Shown: piece by piece, positions 1 through 6,961 of the stretch
Position numbering within the stretch: the first letter of the stretch is position 1
Layout of the letters: each line of letters starts with the position of its first letter
Source of the DNA: JBFLVQ01 sp040758525
Lineage (GTDB): Bacteria; Acidobacteriota; Blastocatellia; Chloracidobacteriales; JADJPF01
NCBI GenBank assembly: GCA_040758525.1
Contig: JBFLVQ010000261.1
Span: 1 to 11,786, forward strand
Direction of reading: 5' to 3'
DNA length: 11,786 nucleotides
Program-made: the position numbers and the translations under genes
The notes under the pieces: model-generated
Told to the model about the DNA's origin: nothing
Seen by the model: only the letters and a program-made list of their open reading frames with translations
Database searches by the model: none

Positions 1-220
1 TAATAGAATACATAAATAGATCGACCCAAAGTCGTCGTTCAACAGTGCGCAACTCATCCCAGGCAATTCGCTTGTCTGGCGACCATAATCCACCCTCGAT
101 TAGATCGCCAGCCGCTTCTAGTACCGCTTTCATACTCGACTGTGGCGTAATACCAACTGTCGCAAGCGCGTCATAAGGGAAAAGATCATTCTCCCATTGT
201 GTCAATGGATCTTTGATCAT
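1..220 (-). CDS. N-terminal part of a scaffold-family protein, cut by the left edge
   Basis: The frame opens with ATG at 220 and runs open through 73 codons to the window edge, so the C-terminus is missing. The ATG overlaps the TGA of the preceding gene in an ATGA (217-220). A strong GGAGGT lies 8 nt upstream (229-234), which fixes the start. Residues 12-71 clearly resemble residues 4-58 of the preceding 704-aa protein: the blocks FPYDALATVGITP and AWDELRTVERRLWVDLFMY match YPYDLLSKYGVSP and AWRVLCKLPSRLKVDFFLY, with about 20 of 42 positions identical by eye. The first block looks loosely like the opening of a J-domain (YxLLGVxPxxS), but there is no HPD motif, so DnaJ function is not claimed. 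Inference: a third member of the TPR scaffold family, translationally coupled to the gene before it. Its function is unknown. Confidence 0.85.
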   Translation of the reverse strand, partial: MIKDPLTQWENDLFPYDALATVGITPQSSMKAVLEAAGDLIEGGLWSPDKRIAWDELRTVERRLWVDLFMYSI

Positions 221-2331
221 TTTGCTTCACCTCCAAGCAGTTCTTCAGTCAGGAGGATCTGTTTTTGAATCAGGCGTAAGCGTGAATGATCTGGGCTATA
301 TCGCAAGCCAAGTTCCATTATCTCTTTTGCTTCTTTAAGATCTTCGCGTGCGCCAGTGGAAATCATACGTTTGAAATGTTTCTCCGCCCATTTCAAACAG
401 ATATGGGTTAAGATGGTTTGGGCGAGGTTGTAATCAGCAACGAGTTGCAGTGCACGCTCAAGATCCGCGATTGCCTCAAGATAATTCCCTGCCTCTTCTT
501 TGCTTTCAGCTAGTTGGATCGCTTCTCCGACAGCATTGTTTGTTTGTCTCTCTGCGTAGCCAGTGAGGTTAGTGACAGCAAGTGCTTTTTCTAGCGCTGC
601 CCAGCCATCATCTTTAAGAACTTTACCTTCCAAAACATCCAGTTCACTCTGTGCAGATTGTAGACTGATCTTGAGAGACTCACTGTCTGGATGTTGCCTA
701 AGACCAACTTTCGCTAAATTTCTTGCTCGCTCAAGAAGCGTCCTGGCCATTGCTTCTTGATTTGCCTCAATTCGGTTATCAGCATAGTTAATCAACGCCT
801 GACAAAGTTCATTGCGCACATTAACGTGATTTGGATAGAGATCGAAGGCTCGCTTTAGATCCTCAACTGCGCCTCGATAATCTTCACTATTAAGCCGCCA
901 TTGCCCACGACTAGTCAGCGCATCAACCAAGGATGAGACGATCTCCCCTTTATCCACATCGCACAAGATAGTCTCTGCTGCTTCAAGCAAGACAATCGCT
1001 TCATCAAGCCGCTCTAACTCATTGCGAGTAGTCTCTGCCTGTAAAGCCTGTACCCGTCCAATTGCCAGATCGCTAATAGCCACCGTTGCCTTTCTCTCGA
1101 TTCCTCCTTTTTGTCCCCATTTGATCGCTTCACGCCAAGCCATCATGGCAGTAGATAAATTTGCTGTAGGCGATGTTATTGCATGGCGGGCAATTGCTAT
1201 CTGAGCATGAATTGCTAGCTCTGCTAGATCCTGACAAAATTGTTGAGCCTTCTCTTCCAAGTAGCAATAAGCTGGCGACTGCCCATCAAAATCTTCTGGA
1301 GTTTTAGGTACCGATGGCAGCATCAACATTGCCTGTTCAAGCCTATCTAGATTGATAAGCACCGCTGCAGTTGCTAGTTGAGAGAAGTATAGACGCAATT
1401 GCTTGATCAGTTCGCTGGATACTTTTGGCTCTTTTCCAGGCTCAAGTGCCTTAAATGGATCCATTGCCTTGTAATCATCAAGCTGACGCTGTGTTTCAGC
1501 AACCAACTCGCTCAGCCGTGATTCCAAACCTAGTTCACCAAGTAGTAGTACCCCACAGATAAGTTTCTCATTACCATTGATGCTTAGACCACCTGCCGCT
1601 TTTAATGCCTTGGCGCTTTGCCGTTCGATTGTATAACAGATCTCCAGATCGCGATGTACCTCTGCTCTAGATAGATTGTCTTCCCGTAAATAACGATCGG
1701 CATAATCAGAGAATTCTCTAGCTAAATACTGCTGTAGATCGCTACGCACATCGGCTTTCAAACTATCACTCAAATAGTCTACCGAGCGATTGCCATAGCA
1801 TAACTGTCGTTTTAGACACCAGGTTTCCCAATAGAGATCGTCTGCCAGTGTTCGCGTCCAGTTTGCAATCGTTAGTCGCCAAGCCTCGTTGGCTTCATCA
1901 TACTTTCTCATCTCCTCATAATGTTGAGCCTTGACATAATAGAGTAGAGCCAGTTGGTGAGTAATACGTCCATCATCAGGATGCTGTTTTTGCCACTGCT
2001 TTAACATTTTCTCAGCTTCACATCGTTGCCCCATCAAAAGCAGTATTATGGGTGCGTCTACATCTAGCAGACGATACACTTCTGCAACACTTGGATAGTG
2101 CTGAATAGTGTTCAGATATCTCTGAAAATCGCTTAACTTGTCTCTACTCTCTCCTTGATAGAGAAAAAAATCTACCTTAAGCCGTGAAGGAAGTTTGCAT
2201 AGTACACGCCAAGCTTCGCTCTCCTCACGTGTACTAGGAACAAACTCCAAGTCTTGTACCGCTTTTGCCGTAGAGCTTGGACTAACACCATATTTGCTAA
2301 GTAGATCATAAGGATAAAGGATCTCAGACAT
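217..2331 (-). CDS. TPR scaffold protein with a short N-terminal adaptor-like domain (704 aa)
   Basis: A helical-repeat protein with no signal peptide or membrane segment, hence probably cytoplasmic. Residues 4-58 form a compact domain (YPYDLLSKYGVSP ... RLKVDFFLY) that recurs in the next gene. Residues 80-180 hold TPR-like helices with a conserved stretch around YDEANEAWRLTIANW and DDLYWETW. Further repeats include RGAVEDLKRAFDLYPN near 485-500 and NYLEAIADLERALQLVADYN near 616-635. From about residue 95 to the end it is paralogous to the 1006-aa protein two genes upstream. Residues 101-180 align with 443-522 of that protein without a gap, with about 25 of 80 identical. Initiation: ATG at 2331, with AGAGGA 9 nt upstream. 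It lies 6 bp after the CHAT gene and overlaps the next gene by 4 bp. TPR domains typically bind proteins, so a scaffold or regulator for the CHAT peptidase is a reasonable inference. No enzymatic motif is seen. Confidence 0.9.
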   Translation of the reverse strand: MSEILYPYDLLSKYGVSPSSTAKAVQDLEFVPSTREESEAWRVLCKLPSRLKVDFFLYQGESRDKLSDFQRYLNTIQHYPSVAEVYRLLDVDAPIILLLMGQRCEAEKMLKQWQKQHPDDGRITHQLALLYYVKAQHYEEMRKYDEANEAWRLTIANWTRTLADDLYWETWCLKRQLCYGNRSVDYLSDSLKADVRSDLQQYLAREFSDYADRYLREDNLSRAEVHRDLEICYTIERQSAKALKAAGGLSINGNEKLICGVLLLGELGLESRLSELVAETQRQLDDYKAMDPFKALEPGKEPKVSSELIKQLRLYFSQLATAAVLINLDRLEQAMLMLPSVPKTPEDFDGQSPAYCYLEEKAQQFCQDLAELAIHAQIAIARHAITSPTANLSTAMMAWREAIKWGQKGGIERKATVAISDLAIGRVQALQAETTRNELERLDEAIVLLEAAETILCDVDKGEIVSSLVDALTSRGQWRLNSEDYRGAVEDLKRAFDLYPNHVNVRNELCQALINYADNRIEANQEAMARTLLERARNLAKVGLRQHPDSESLKISLQSAQSELDVLEGKVLKDDGWAALEKALAVTNLTGYAERQTNNAVGEAIQLAESKEEAGNYLEAIADLERALQLVADYNLAQTILTHICLKWAEKHFKRMISTGAREDLKEAKEIMELGLRYSPDHSRLRLIQKQILLTEELLGGEAK
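229..234 (-). promoter_or_regulatory. Ribosome binding site for the gene starting at 220
   Basis: GGAGGT on the minus strand lies 8 nt before the ATG at 220, inside the last codons of the preceding TPR gene. It supports independent initiation on top of coupling through the ATGA overlap, and it argues that the truncated frame at the left edge is a real gene. Confidence 0.75.
369..398. repeat. Intragenic inverted repeat, 10-10-10
   Basis: GTTTGAAATG (369-378) and CATTTCAAAC (389-398) are perfect complements around a 10-nt loop, inside the 704-aa TPR gene. One of a group of intragenic inverted repeats spanning exactly 30 nt. Confidence 0.75.
731..760. repeat. Intragenic inverted repeat, 9-12-9
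   Basis: TCAAGAAGC (731-739) and GCTTCTTGA (752-760) are perfect complements around a 12-nt loop, inside the 704-aa TPR gene. Span 30 nt. Confidence 0.7.
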
Positions 2332-2343
2332 GGATAGCTATCC
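2332..2343. repeat. 12-bp perfect palindrome at the CHAT/TPR gene junction
   Basis: GGATAGCTATCC fills the space directly before the ATG of the 704-aa TPR gene. It contains the TAG stop of the CHAT gene and overlaps the AGAGGA ribosome site (2341-2346). About three palindromes of this size are expected by chance in the window, so only the location is notable. Confidence 0.4.
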
Positions 2344-3897
2344 TCTCCACTTAAGCCAAGGATCAGATACACCTACAACGACTTGTGGAACTTGCTGTTT
2401 CAAGCGCTCAAACAGTATTAGGCGGTCTAGCTCTGTTTGTGCGGTCTGTTTCAATTGCGCGATTCGTTTCAGCTCAAAAGATGGACGATTTGCGGCAAAA
2501 GGATGGCTTAAATACTTCTCATACCAATCTACTGCTCCTCTTAAGTAGTTAAGCCGTTCAGCTAAATGGCTGCGCTCTGCTGCCATTCGTTCCAAAAAAC
2601 TAGCTTCATGCAGAAAGATGTCCAATCTCTCCTCTTTTAGCGTCTGGCTGTGCAATTCTTTCACTTCACCATCATCTGGTTTGATAACTAGGATCTCTTG
2701 AACATAATCTGTTGCCTCAGACCAACGCTGAGCATTGATAGCGCTACGGGCTTCTTCCATTAGACGATCACATTGAGGCGAGAGTAATGGTGAAGTGAGA
2801 TTCACAGAAAACAGATGTCCTGTCTCATAATATAGAAAGAGCACAGGAGTAAAACTCTCAATGGGAGATGGTAGTTGTAATGCTGCCTCGAATCGTGCAA
2901 GAGCGAGAGCTTCTTCTACAGGACTTCCTTCAGATAATTTTTCATAGAGATGTTTGGCGATTGTGCTAGCAGCATCATCGGAGATTTCGAACTGATGAGC
3001 GATCACCGCTGGGATATCAGCACGCAGAAAACTTTCTGCAATACTAGTTATGGGAAACTTCGCGGAAGCTACTGCGCCTTGACACATATTGAGAAAGACC
3101 AATCGTGGCAAGCTCACGACTTGAAGCGCAAAGTATAAATTCTCTGGAGTGATTCTGTGCGCCTGTCTATATTGATCTTCTAAAACTAAGTAAATAGTAT
3201 CCCCTTCCTTCTCACCATGCCCTATTAAGTGCAAAATATGATAATTCTGATTCTGTAACCTGCTACGTATCTTCTTCAGTGTATCTGCTCCATGTACAAA
3301 GTCTATTTGCACCTTCCCTTCACGAATTAGAGTAGCCAGAGATGACAACAGGTGGTCAATCTCCTTTCTAGTATCGAGTGGTATATGGTTGAGTGGTGTT
3401 GCAATGATAACAAGGATCATTAAAGGCAGACTGATTGGAAGAGCTGCGGCACGGCCAACTGTACGTTTAGACCTCACTAAGGTGATCGCTGGGTTACGAC
3501 AGAGAAAATGTTCTGCCTCCTCATCGGCACGAAACATCAACTCCCAAGGTAACATTTGCAATTCTGATGGTAATTGCAGACGTATTCTCAATCCTCTGGG
3601 TGGCCTAGCATCTCGTGCAACATTCAGAGCATTACGAAAACTGTTTCTAATAGAGCCTTTGAATAGTTCATCAAAGAGATTGCGACCAAACTGTTTGATC
3701 AGATCTTGTTGATCGTCTTCTTGGTAGATCATTGAAGTAATCGCTTCAATGATCTGCTTTCGCTGTTTTAACAGCTTGCTATCCTGAAAGCTTTCCAATG
3801 GTCCATTTACAGGATTAACTGCGCCGTGTGGCAATCGTTCTTCTGCCTTGATCTGTAGCTGTTGATCAATCATCACTACAAAGTCATTGTACTCCAT
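2338..3897 (-). CDS. CHAT-domain cysteine peptidase with C-terminal TPR-like helices (519 aa)
   Basis: CHAT peptidases belong to the caspase/separase clan and cut proteins with a His/Cys dyad. About residues 100-365 carry the family's landmarks in order: LPWELMF (116-122), NPAITLVRS (135-143), HILHLIGHGEKEGD with catalytic His227, LVFLNMCQGA with catalytic Cys272, ADIPAVIAHQFEISDDAA (293-310), then GSPVEEALALAR and FTPVLFLYYETG. Both catalytic residues and their glycine/hydrophobic context are intact, so the enzyme should be active. Residues 1-95 are a helical lead-in often seen before CHAT domains. Residues 375-500 look like TPR-type helices (WSEATDYVQEILVIKPDDGE). There is no signal peptide, so it is probably cytoplasmic. 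Start: ATG at 3897, with AAGAGG at 3909-3914; a second Met at codon 9 is possible. It sits between two paralogous TPR genes, which suggests scaffold-gated proteolysis. The substrate is unknown. Confidence 0.92.
   Translation of the reverse strand: MEYNDFVVMIDQQLQIKAEERLPHGAVNPVNGPLESFQDSKLLKQRKQIIEAITSMIYQEDDQQDLIKQFGRNLFDELFKGSIRNSFRNALNVARDARPPRGLRIRLQLPSELQMLPWELMFRADEEAEHFLCRNPAITLVRSKRTVGRAAALPISLPLMILVIIATPLNHIPLDTRKEIDHLLSSLATLIREGKVQIDFVHGADTLKKIRSRLQNQNYHILHLIGHGEKEGDTIYLVLEDQYRQAHRITPENLYFALQVVSLPRLVFLNMCQGAVASAKFPITSIAESFLRADIPAVIAHQFEISDDAASTIAKHLYEKLSEGSPVEEALALARFEAALQLPSPIESFTPVLFLYYETGHLFSVNLTSPLLSPQCDRLMEEARSAINAQRWSEATDYVQEILVIKPDDGEVKELHSQTLKEERLDIFLHEASFLERMAAERSHLAERLNYLRGAVDWYEKYLSHPFAANRPSFELKRIAQLKQTAQTELDRLILFERLKQQVPQVVVGVSDPWLKWRG
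3726..3755. repeat. Intragenic inverted repeat, 12-6-12
   Basis: AGATCATTGAAG (3726-3737) and CTTCAATGATCT (3744-3755) are perfect complements around TAATCG, in the N-terminal coding region of the CHAT gene. Span 30 nt. On RNA this would be a 12-bp stem. It is not at a gene end and has no T-tract, so it is not a terminator. Confidence 0.85.
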
Positions 3898-3928
3898 GCT
3901 CTCTCTTACCTCTTCCCAGCATAGATCG

Positions 3929-6900
3929 CTACTTTTCTGCTAAATTGTGTAGCGTGCGTATACGCGCTTCCAGTCGCCGTAGCGACAGGTCCTGGGGAAA
4001 TTTTTGCAATACTGGTGCAAGCTTTTCCTGCGCTAAGATCAGTTGCTTACGCTCTATTAAATCGCCCACATACATCTGAGTGGCTTGTCGCAGATTATCT
4101 CTGAAATGCGGTGATTGAGGGGCAAGCGAATAAGCTAACCATAAATCTTCCCATCCACCATTTAAATCTCCCTTATTCACCTTCTCGACCCCATCACGGT
4201 TCAGTAAAAATCCAACTTGCTCCATCTCACTCTTGAGATCTGTTACCTGTTCTGACAGATCCCCTTGTTGCGGGAACTCATTGAGCCCTCTCCCCAACAC
4301 TTGTTGAGCTTCTATCAGCAGTCGTGCCGCTGCCTGCGAATCCCTTCCGATCAGTGTTTCAGTCCACCATCTTAGCGCCATTACTAAATTGACTAACCGC
4401 ACCGGCACGTTAGGGTTCAGTTCTACTGAGCGCCTAAAATCTCCCACAATCGCTTGCCAATAAGGGCGAGGAAGTTCACTGGCTGCCACACCTCGGTAGT
4501 TCAACATCTTTGCCAACTGTGCACGTAGTTCTCCACGAAAAGGTTCTTGAGAGAGGCTATGGGCGCCTTCAAGCAATTGAACCGCATTATCCAACTGTTT
4601 TTGCTTCTCAAATGTGGCAGCACGCCATAGGACATGATCGGTCAATACTCTCTGGATTCTATTGCTAATTCCTGTCACATGTGACAAACGCAGAGCTTCT
4701 TTCCAATGCCTTGTGATCTGTCGCAGATCTATTACTGTGGCTATCATCTCGGTATCAGCAAGCGCTAAACAGGCTTCCGATGCCAGTTGCGCGGCATCCT
4801 GCCATAGTTGCAACCATCTCTCTTTTAATTCTACATAAGCGGGATTGCCATAGGCAAAATTATCACAATCCTGTTGGCAAACTCTTGGTAACCAATCGGA
4901 CAGATTCAGACTCGAAATACATTGCTCACAACAAGCTTTTGACAGTACAGTAAGAGCTTGCTGCGGTCGCCCATAATCAAACAGTACCTGTGCTTCGCCT
5001 AAACGAGAAAAATAACGTGCTACTCGCCGTACCTCATCTAGTCCCATTACATCTGGCAGCGTTTCTACTCGATTGATATCTTCAAGTAAAAGTTCTTGTA
5101 CCTTTCTTACCCCTACTCTCTGCTCAGAATGCTCTAAAAGCGCATATATAAAGCGGCCAAATTCCGATGTCTGGTTGAGGTATTGCAGCATCTTGAAGCC
5201 ATAAACTAGAACCTGCCCGGGTCGATCCGGATCAGGGAAGCCACCTATCTGCTTGAGGGCTCGTGCTGCTGCTAACTCGCTACGAAGAGTTACTCCTAGA
5301 GGGTGCGTAAGTGGGAGCCAATTTAACAATTGTTCTTCCAGACGACACTGTATTTCAGAGATAGTTTGACCATCTATAGCAACTCCATAACGTTTCTTGC
5401 ACTGTTCTTGCCATTGTTGCCAAAAGACATCATCTAGGCGTTGTAATACAACATTACGTATCACTCTTTGCCAGGCATCAAGTGCTTCATCCTTGTTACC
5501 AACTGTCTGATAGTGAATCGCATCCCAGAAGCTAACTATGAACAGTGCATGCGCAGTAGCAGTATCTGCAATATAGGAATGTTGTAACTGCTCCCAGAGC
5601 TTTACTGCCATACTGCGCTTGCCTGCCAAGAGAAAAAATCCTGCCAGTGCTTTTTGTAATTCTCTCTGCTGCTCTAACCAAGTACGTAGTTCTGAATTGA
5701 ATAAGAAAATTTTACTAAGCTCTCTAGCTGACTCTTCCCAACGATCCTGGCGAGCATGCTGACAGGCAACTTTGCATAGCAACTCTGCTTGTAGATTAGC
5801 TAGCGCCTTGATATTACATCTCGCATCTAGCATTGGCTCCAGTTTAGCGATAGCCTCATCGTATCGTCCTATCTGTACCAATCCACAAACCTGGTAATAG
5901 CTTAGCTCAGATGAAGCTGAGCTAAGCTCTAACAACTCTGCTAACCTGCCAGCTTGAAGCAGAGCAGCCCATAGTAATTTATACTCATCAATATGTGCTG
6001 TTTTTAATTGGGAAGAACGCATGACTAAGGTGTTTGCTGCTTCAGACCAACACTGCTCGCCTGCTTGTAATACTGCCAAAACTAGTAATGCTTTATCTAT
6101 CCACTCTGATCTTTGCTGTGCCAAGATCAACTTTTTCAAAATAGCCTGACTACTTGTCCAATCGCCGTTTTGGTATAACAAGAGTGCTAGTGTATAGACA
6201 CTGCGCTGATCATAAGCTTCATCTACCACTACTTGATGTAATAGCCTTATTGCCGTCTCAATATCTCCACTTTGTGCTGCTATCAAGGCGCGATAGTATA
6301 TGACACGGGCGTTCTCTGGCGCTAAATTGTAAGCCATTTCCAAATGGTAGTGAATTTTGTCAGAGATCTTAGTTGAACTCTGTTGATAACTTGCTGCTTG
6401 ACGGAAATGTGCTTCTATCAAAATGTCAGCAACAATTCTGTTATTGGGATCTGAATCTAAATACTCAGTTAATAGTGAAATCGCTGTATCTAGATTGCCT
6501 TCTTGAAAATTTTGGATACCAAGTTGGTATTTTGCCTTCAATAGATAAGCTGCTAATTGAGCATTATACGGATGATGCTTGTGAAGTTCTGACCAATATT
6601 GAATGCTTTTCTGCCATTGCTTTAGCTGATAGCAAGACCAACCCAACTGAAAAAGTGTTGCATCGCTACTCCTACCTAATTGTATGGCTCGCATCAATAC
6701 CTGATAGGCTTGCGGATGTTTCTCCTGCTTCCCATACATCAACCCTAGACATTCATAGCTTAATGCCATATCTGCTCCTACACTTAATCGTTCGGCGGCA
6801 ATGAAATCTTGTTCAGCATCATCTAAGTTACCATTTTTGAGATGTACATATCCTCGTTGTAAATAAGCTTGACCATTCTCAGGAAGTAACTTGCTTGCTT

Positions 6901-6949
6901 GACTAGAAGATTTTTGCATTGTCGCAGTATTCTTTTCTCGACGATACAT
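3929..6949 (-). CDS. Large TPR scaffold protein (1006 aa) with a cysteine-rich insert
   Basis: Almost wholly TPR-type helical repeats, without signal peptide or membrane segment. Clear repeats near the N-terminus include GQAYLQRGYVHLKNGNLDDA (26-45), ALSYECLGLMYGKQEKHPQA (62-81), LFQLGWSCYQLKQWQKSIQY (99-118) and NFQEGNLDTAISLLTEYL (147-164). More repeats follow at 216-275 and 355-372. Residues 443-1006 are the paralogous counterpart of the 704-aa protein, with matching landmarks DEALDAWQRVIRN, DDVFWQQW, NPAYVELKERW and VGDFRRSVELNPN. Residues 673-695 hold CCEQC...CQQDC, absent from the 704-aa paralogue; this could be a metal-binding knuckle. Start: ATG at 6949, 12 bp after the kinase-TIR stop, with a purine-rich AGAAGAGAAG directly before it. 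A second Met at codon 11 has weaker context. Inferred role: assembly platform linking the upstream kinase-TIR to the downstream CHAT peptidase. This is unproven. Confidence 0.9.
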   Translation of the reverse strand: MYRREKNTATMQKSSSQASKLLPENGQAYLQRGYVHLKNGNLDDAEQDFIAAERLSVGADMALSYECLGLMYGKQEKHPQAYQVLMRAIQLGRSSDATLFQLGWSCYQLKQWQKSIQYWSELHKHHPYNAQLAAYLLKAKYQLGIQNFQEGNLDTAISLLTEYLDSDPNNRIVADILIEAHFRQAASYQQSSTKISDKIHYHLEMAYNLAPENARVIYYRALIAAQSGDIETAIRLLHQVVVDEAYDQRSVYTLALLLYQNGDWTSSQAILKKLILAQQRSEWIDKALLVLAVLQAGEQCWSEAANTLVMRSSQLKTAHIDEYKLLWAALLQAGRLAELLELSSASSELSYYQVCGLVQIGRYDEAIAKLEPMLDARCNIKALANLQAELLCKVACQHARQDRWEESARELSKIFLFNSELRTWLEQQRELQKALAGFFLLAGKRSMAVKLWEQLQHSYIADTATAHALFIVSFWDAIHYQTVGNKDEALDAWQRVIRNVVLQRLDDVFWQQWQEQCKKRYGVAIDGQTISEIQCRLEEQLLNWLPLTHPLGVTLRSELAAARALKQIGGFPDPDRPGQVLVYGFKMLQYLNQTSEFGRFIYALLEHSEQRVGVRKVQELLLEDINRVETLPDVMGLDEVRRVARYFSRLGEAQVLFDYGRPQQALTVLSKACCEQCISSLNLSDWLPRVCQQDCDNFAYGNPAYVELKERWLQLWQDAAQLASEACLALADTEMIATVIDLRQITRHWKEALRLSHVTGISNRIQRVLTDHVLWRAATFEKQKQLDNAVQLLEGAHSLSQEPFRGELRAQLAKMLNYRGVAASELPRPYWQAIVGDFRRSVELNPNVPVRLVNLVMALRWWTETLIGRDSQAAARLLIEAQQVLGRGLNEFPQQGDLSEQVTDLKSEMEQVGFLLNRDGVEKVNKGDLNGGWEDLWLAYSLAPQSPHFRDNLRQATQMYVGDLIERKQLILAQEKLAPVLQKFPQDLSLRRLEARIRTLHNLAEK
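5899..5928. repeat. Intragenic inverted repeat, 12-6-12
   Basis: AGCTTAGCTCAG (5899-5910) and CTGAGCTAAGCT (5917-5928) are perfect complements around ATGAAG, in the middle of the 1006-aa TPR gene. The encoded peptide ELSSASSELS is itself repetitive. Span 30 nt. No T-tract follows on either strand. Confidence 0.85.
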
Positions 6950-6961
6950 CTTCTCTTCTAA

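Noticed and set aside
1454..1719. 12-bp palindromes AATGGATCCATT (1454-1465) and AGAGAATTCTCT (1708-1719)
   Set aside because: The number of 12-bp palindromes in the window is about that expected by chance, and these two are in ordinary coding positions.
2172..2372. 66-codon minus-strand frame overlapping the CHAT/TPR junction
   Set aside because: It overlaps the start of the TPR gene in another frame, and its translation has no domain. The TPR start at 2331 is supported by AGAGGA and by homology of its N-terminus to the next gene.
4673..4686. 14-bp palindrome TGTCACATGTGACA, considered as a CRP/FNR-type operator
   Set aside because: The half-sites face the wrong way for TGTGA-N6-TCACA. It lies deep within a coding region, and about one palindrome of this size is expected by chance.
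5899..5928. Intragenic 12-bp hairpin as a rho-independent terminator or recombination site
   Set aside because: There is no T-tract on either side, and the reading frame and TPR homology continue through it. No recombinase gene or second copy of the sequence is present.
6373..6804. 143-codon open frame on the plus strand inside the 1006-aa TPR gene
   Set aside because: It lies antisense to a well-supported gene, has no recognisable domain, and its sequence looks like a shadow of TPR codons. The other plus-strand frames in the window (for example 3389-3712, 9229-9528) fail for the same reason.
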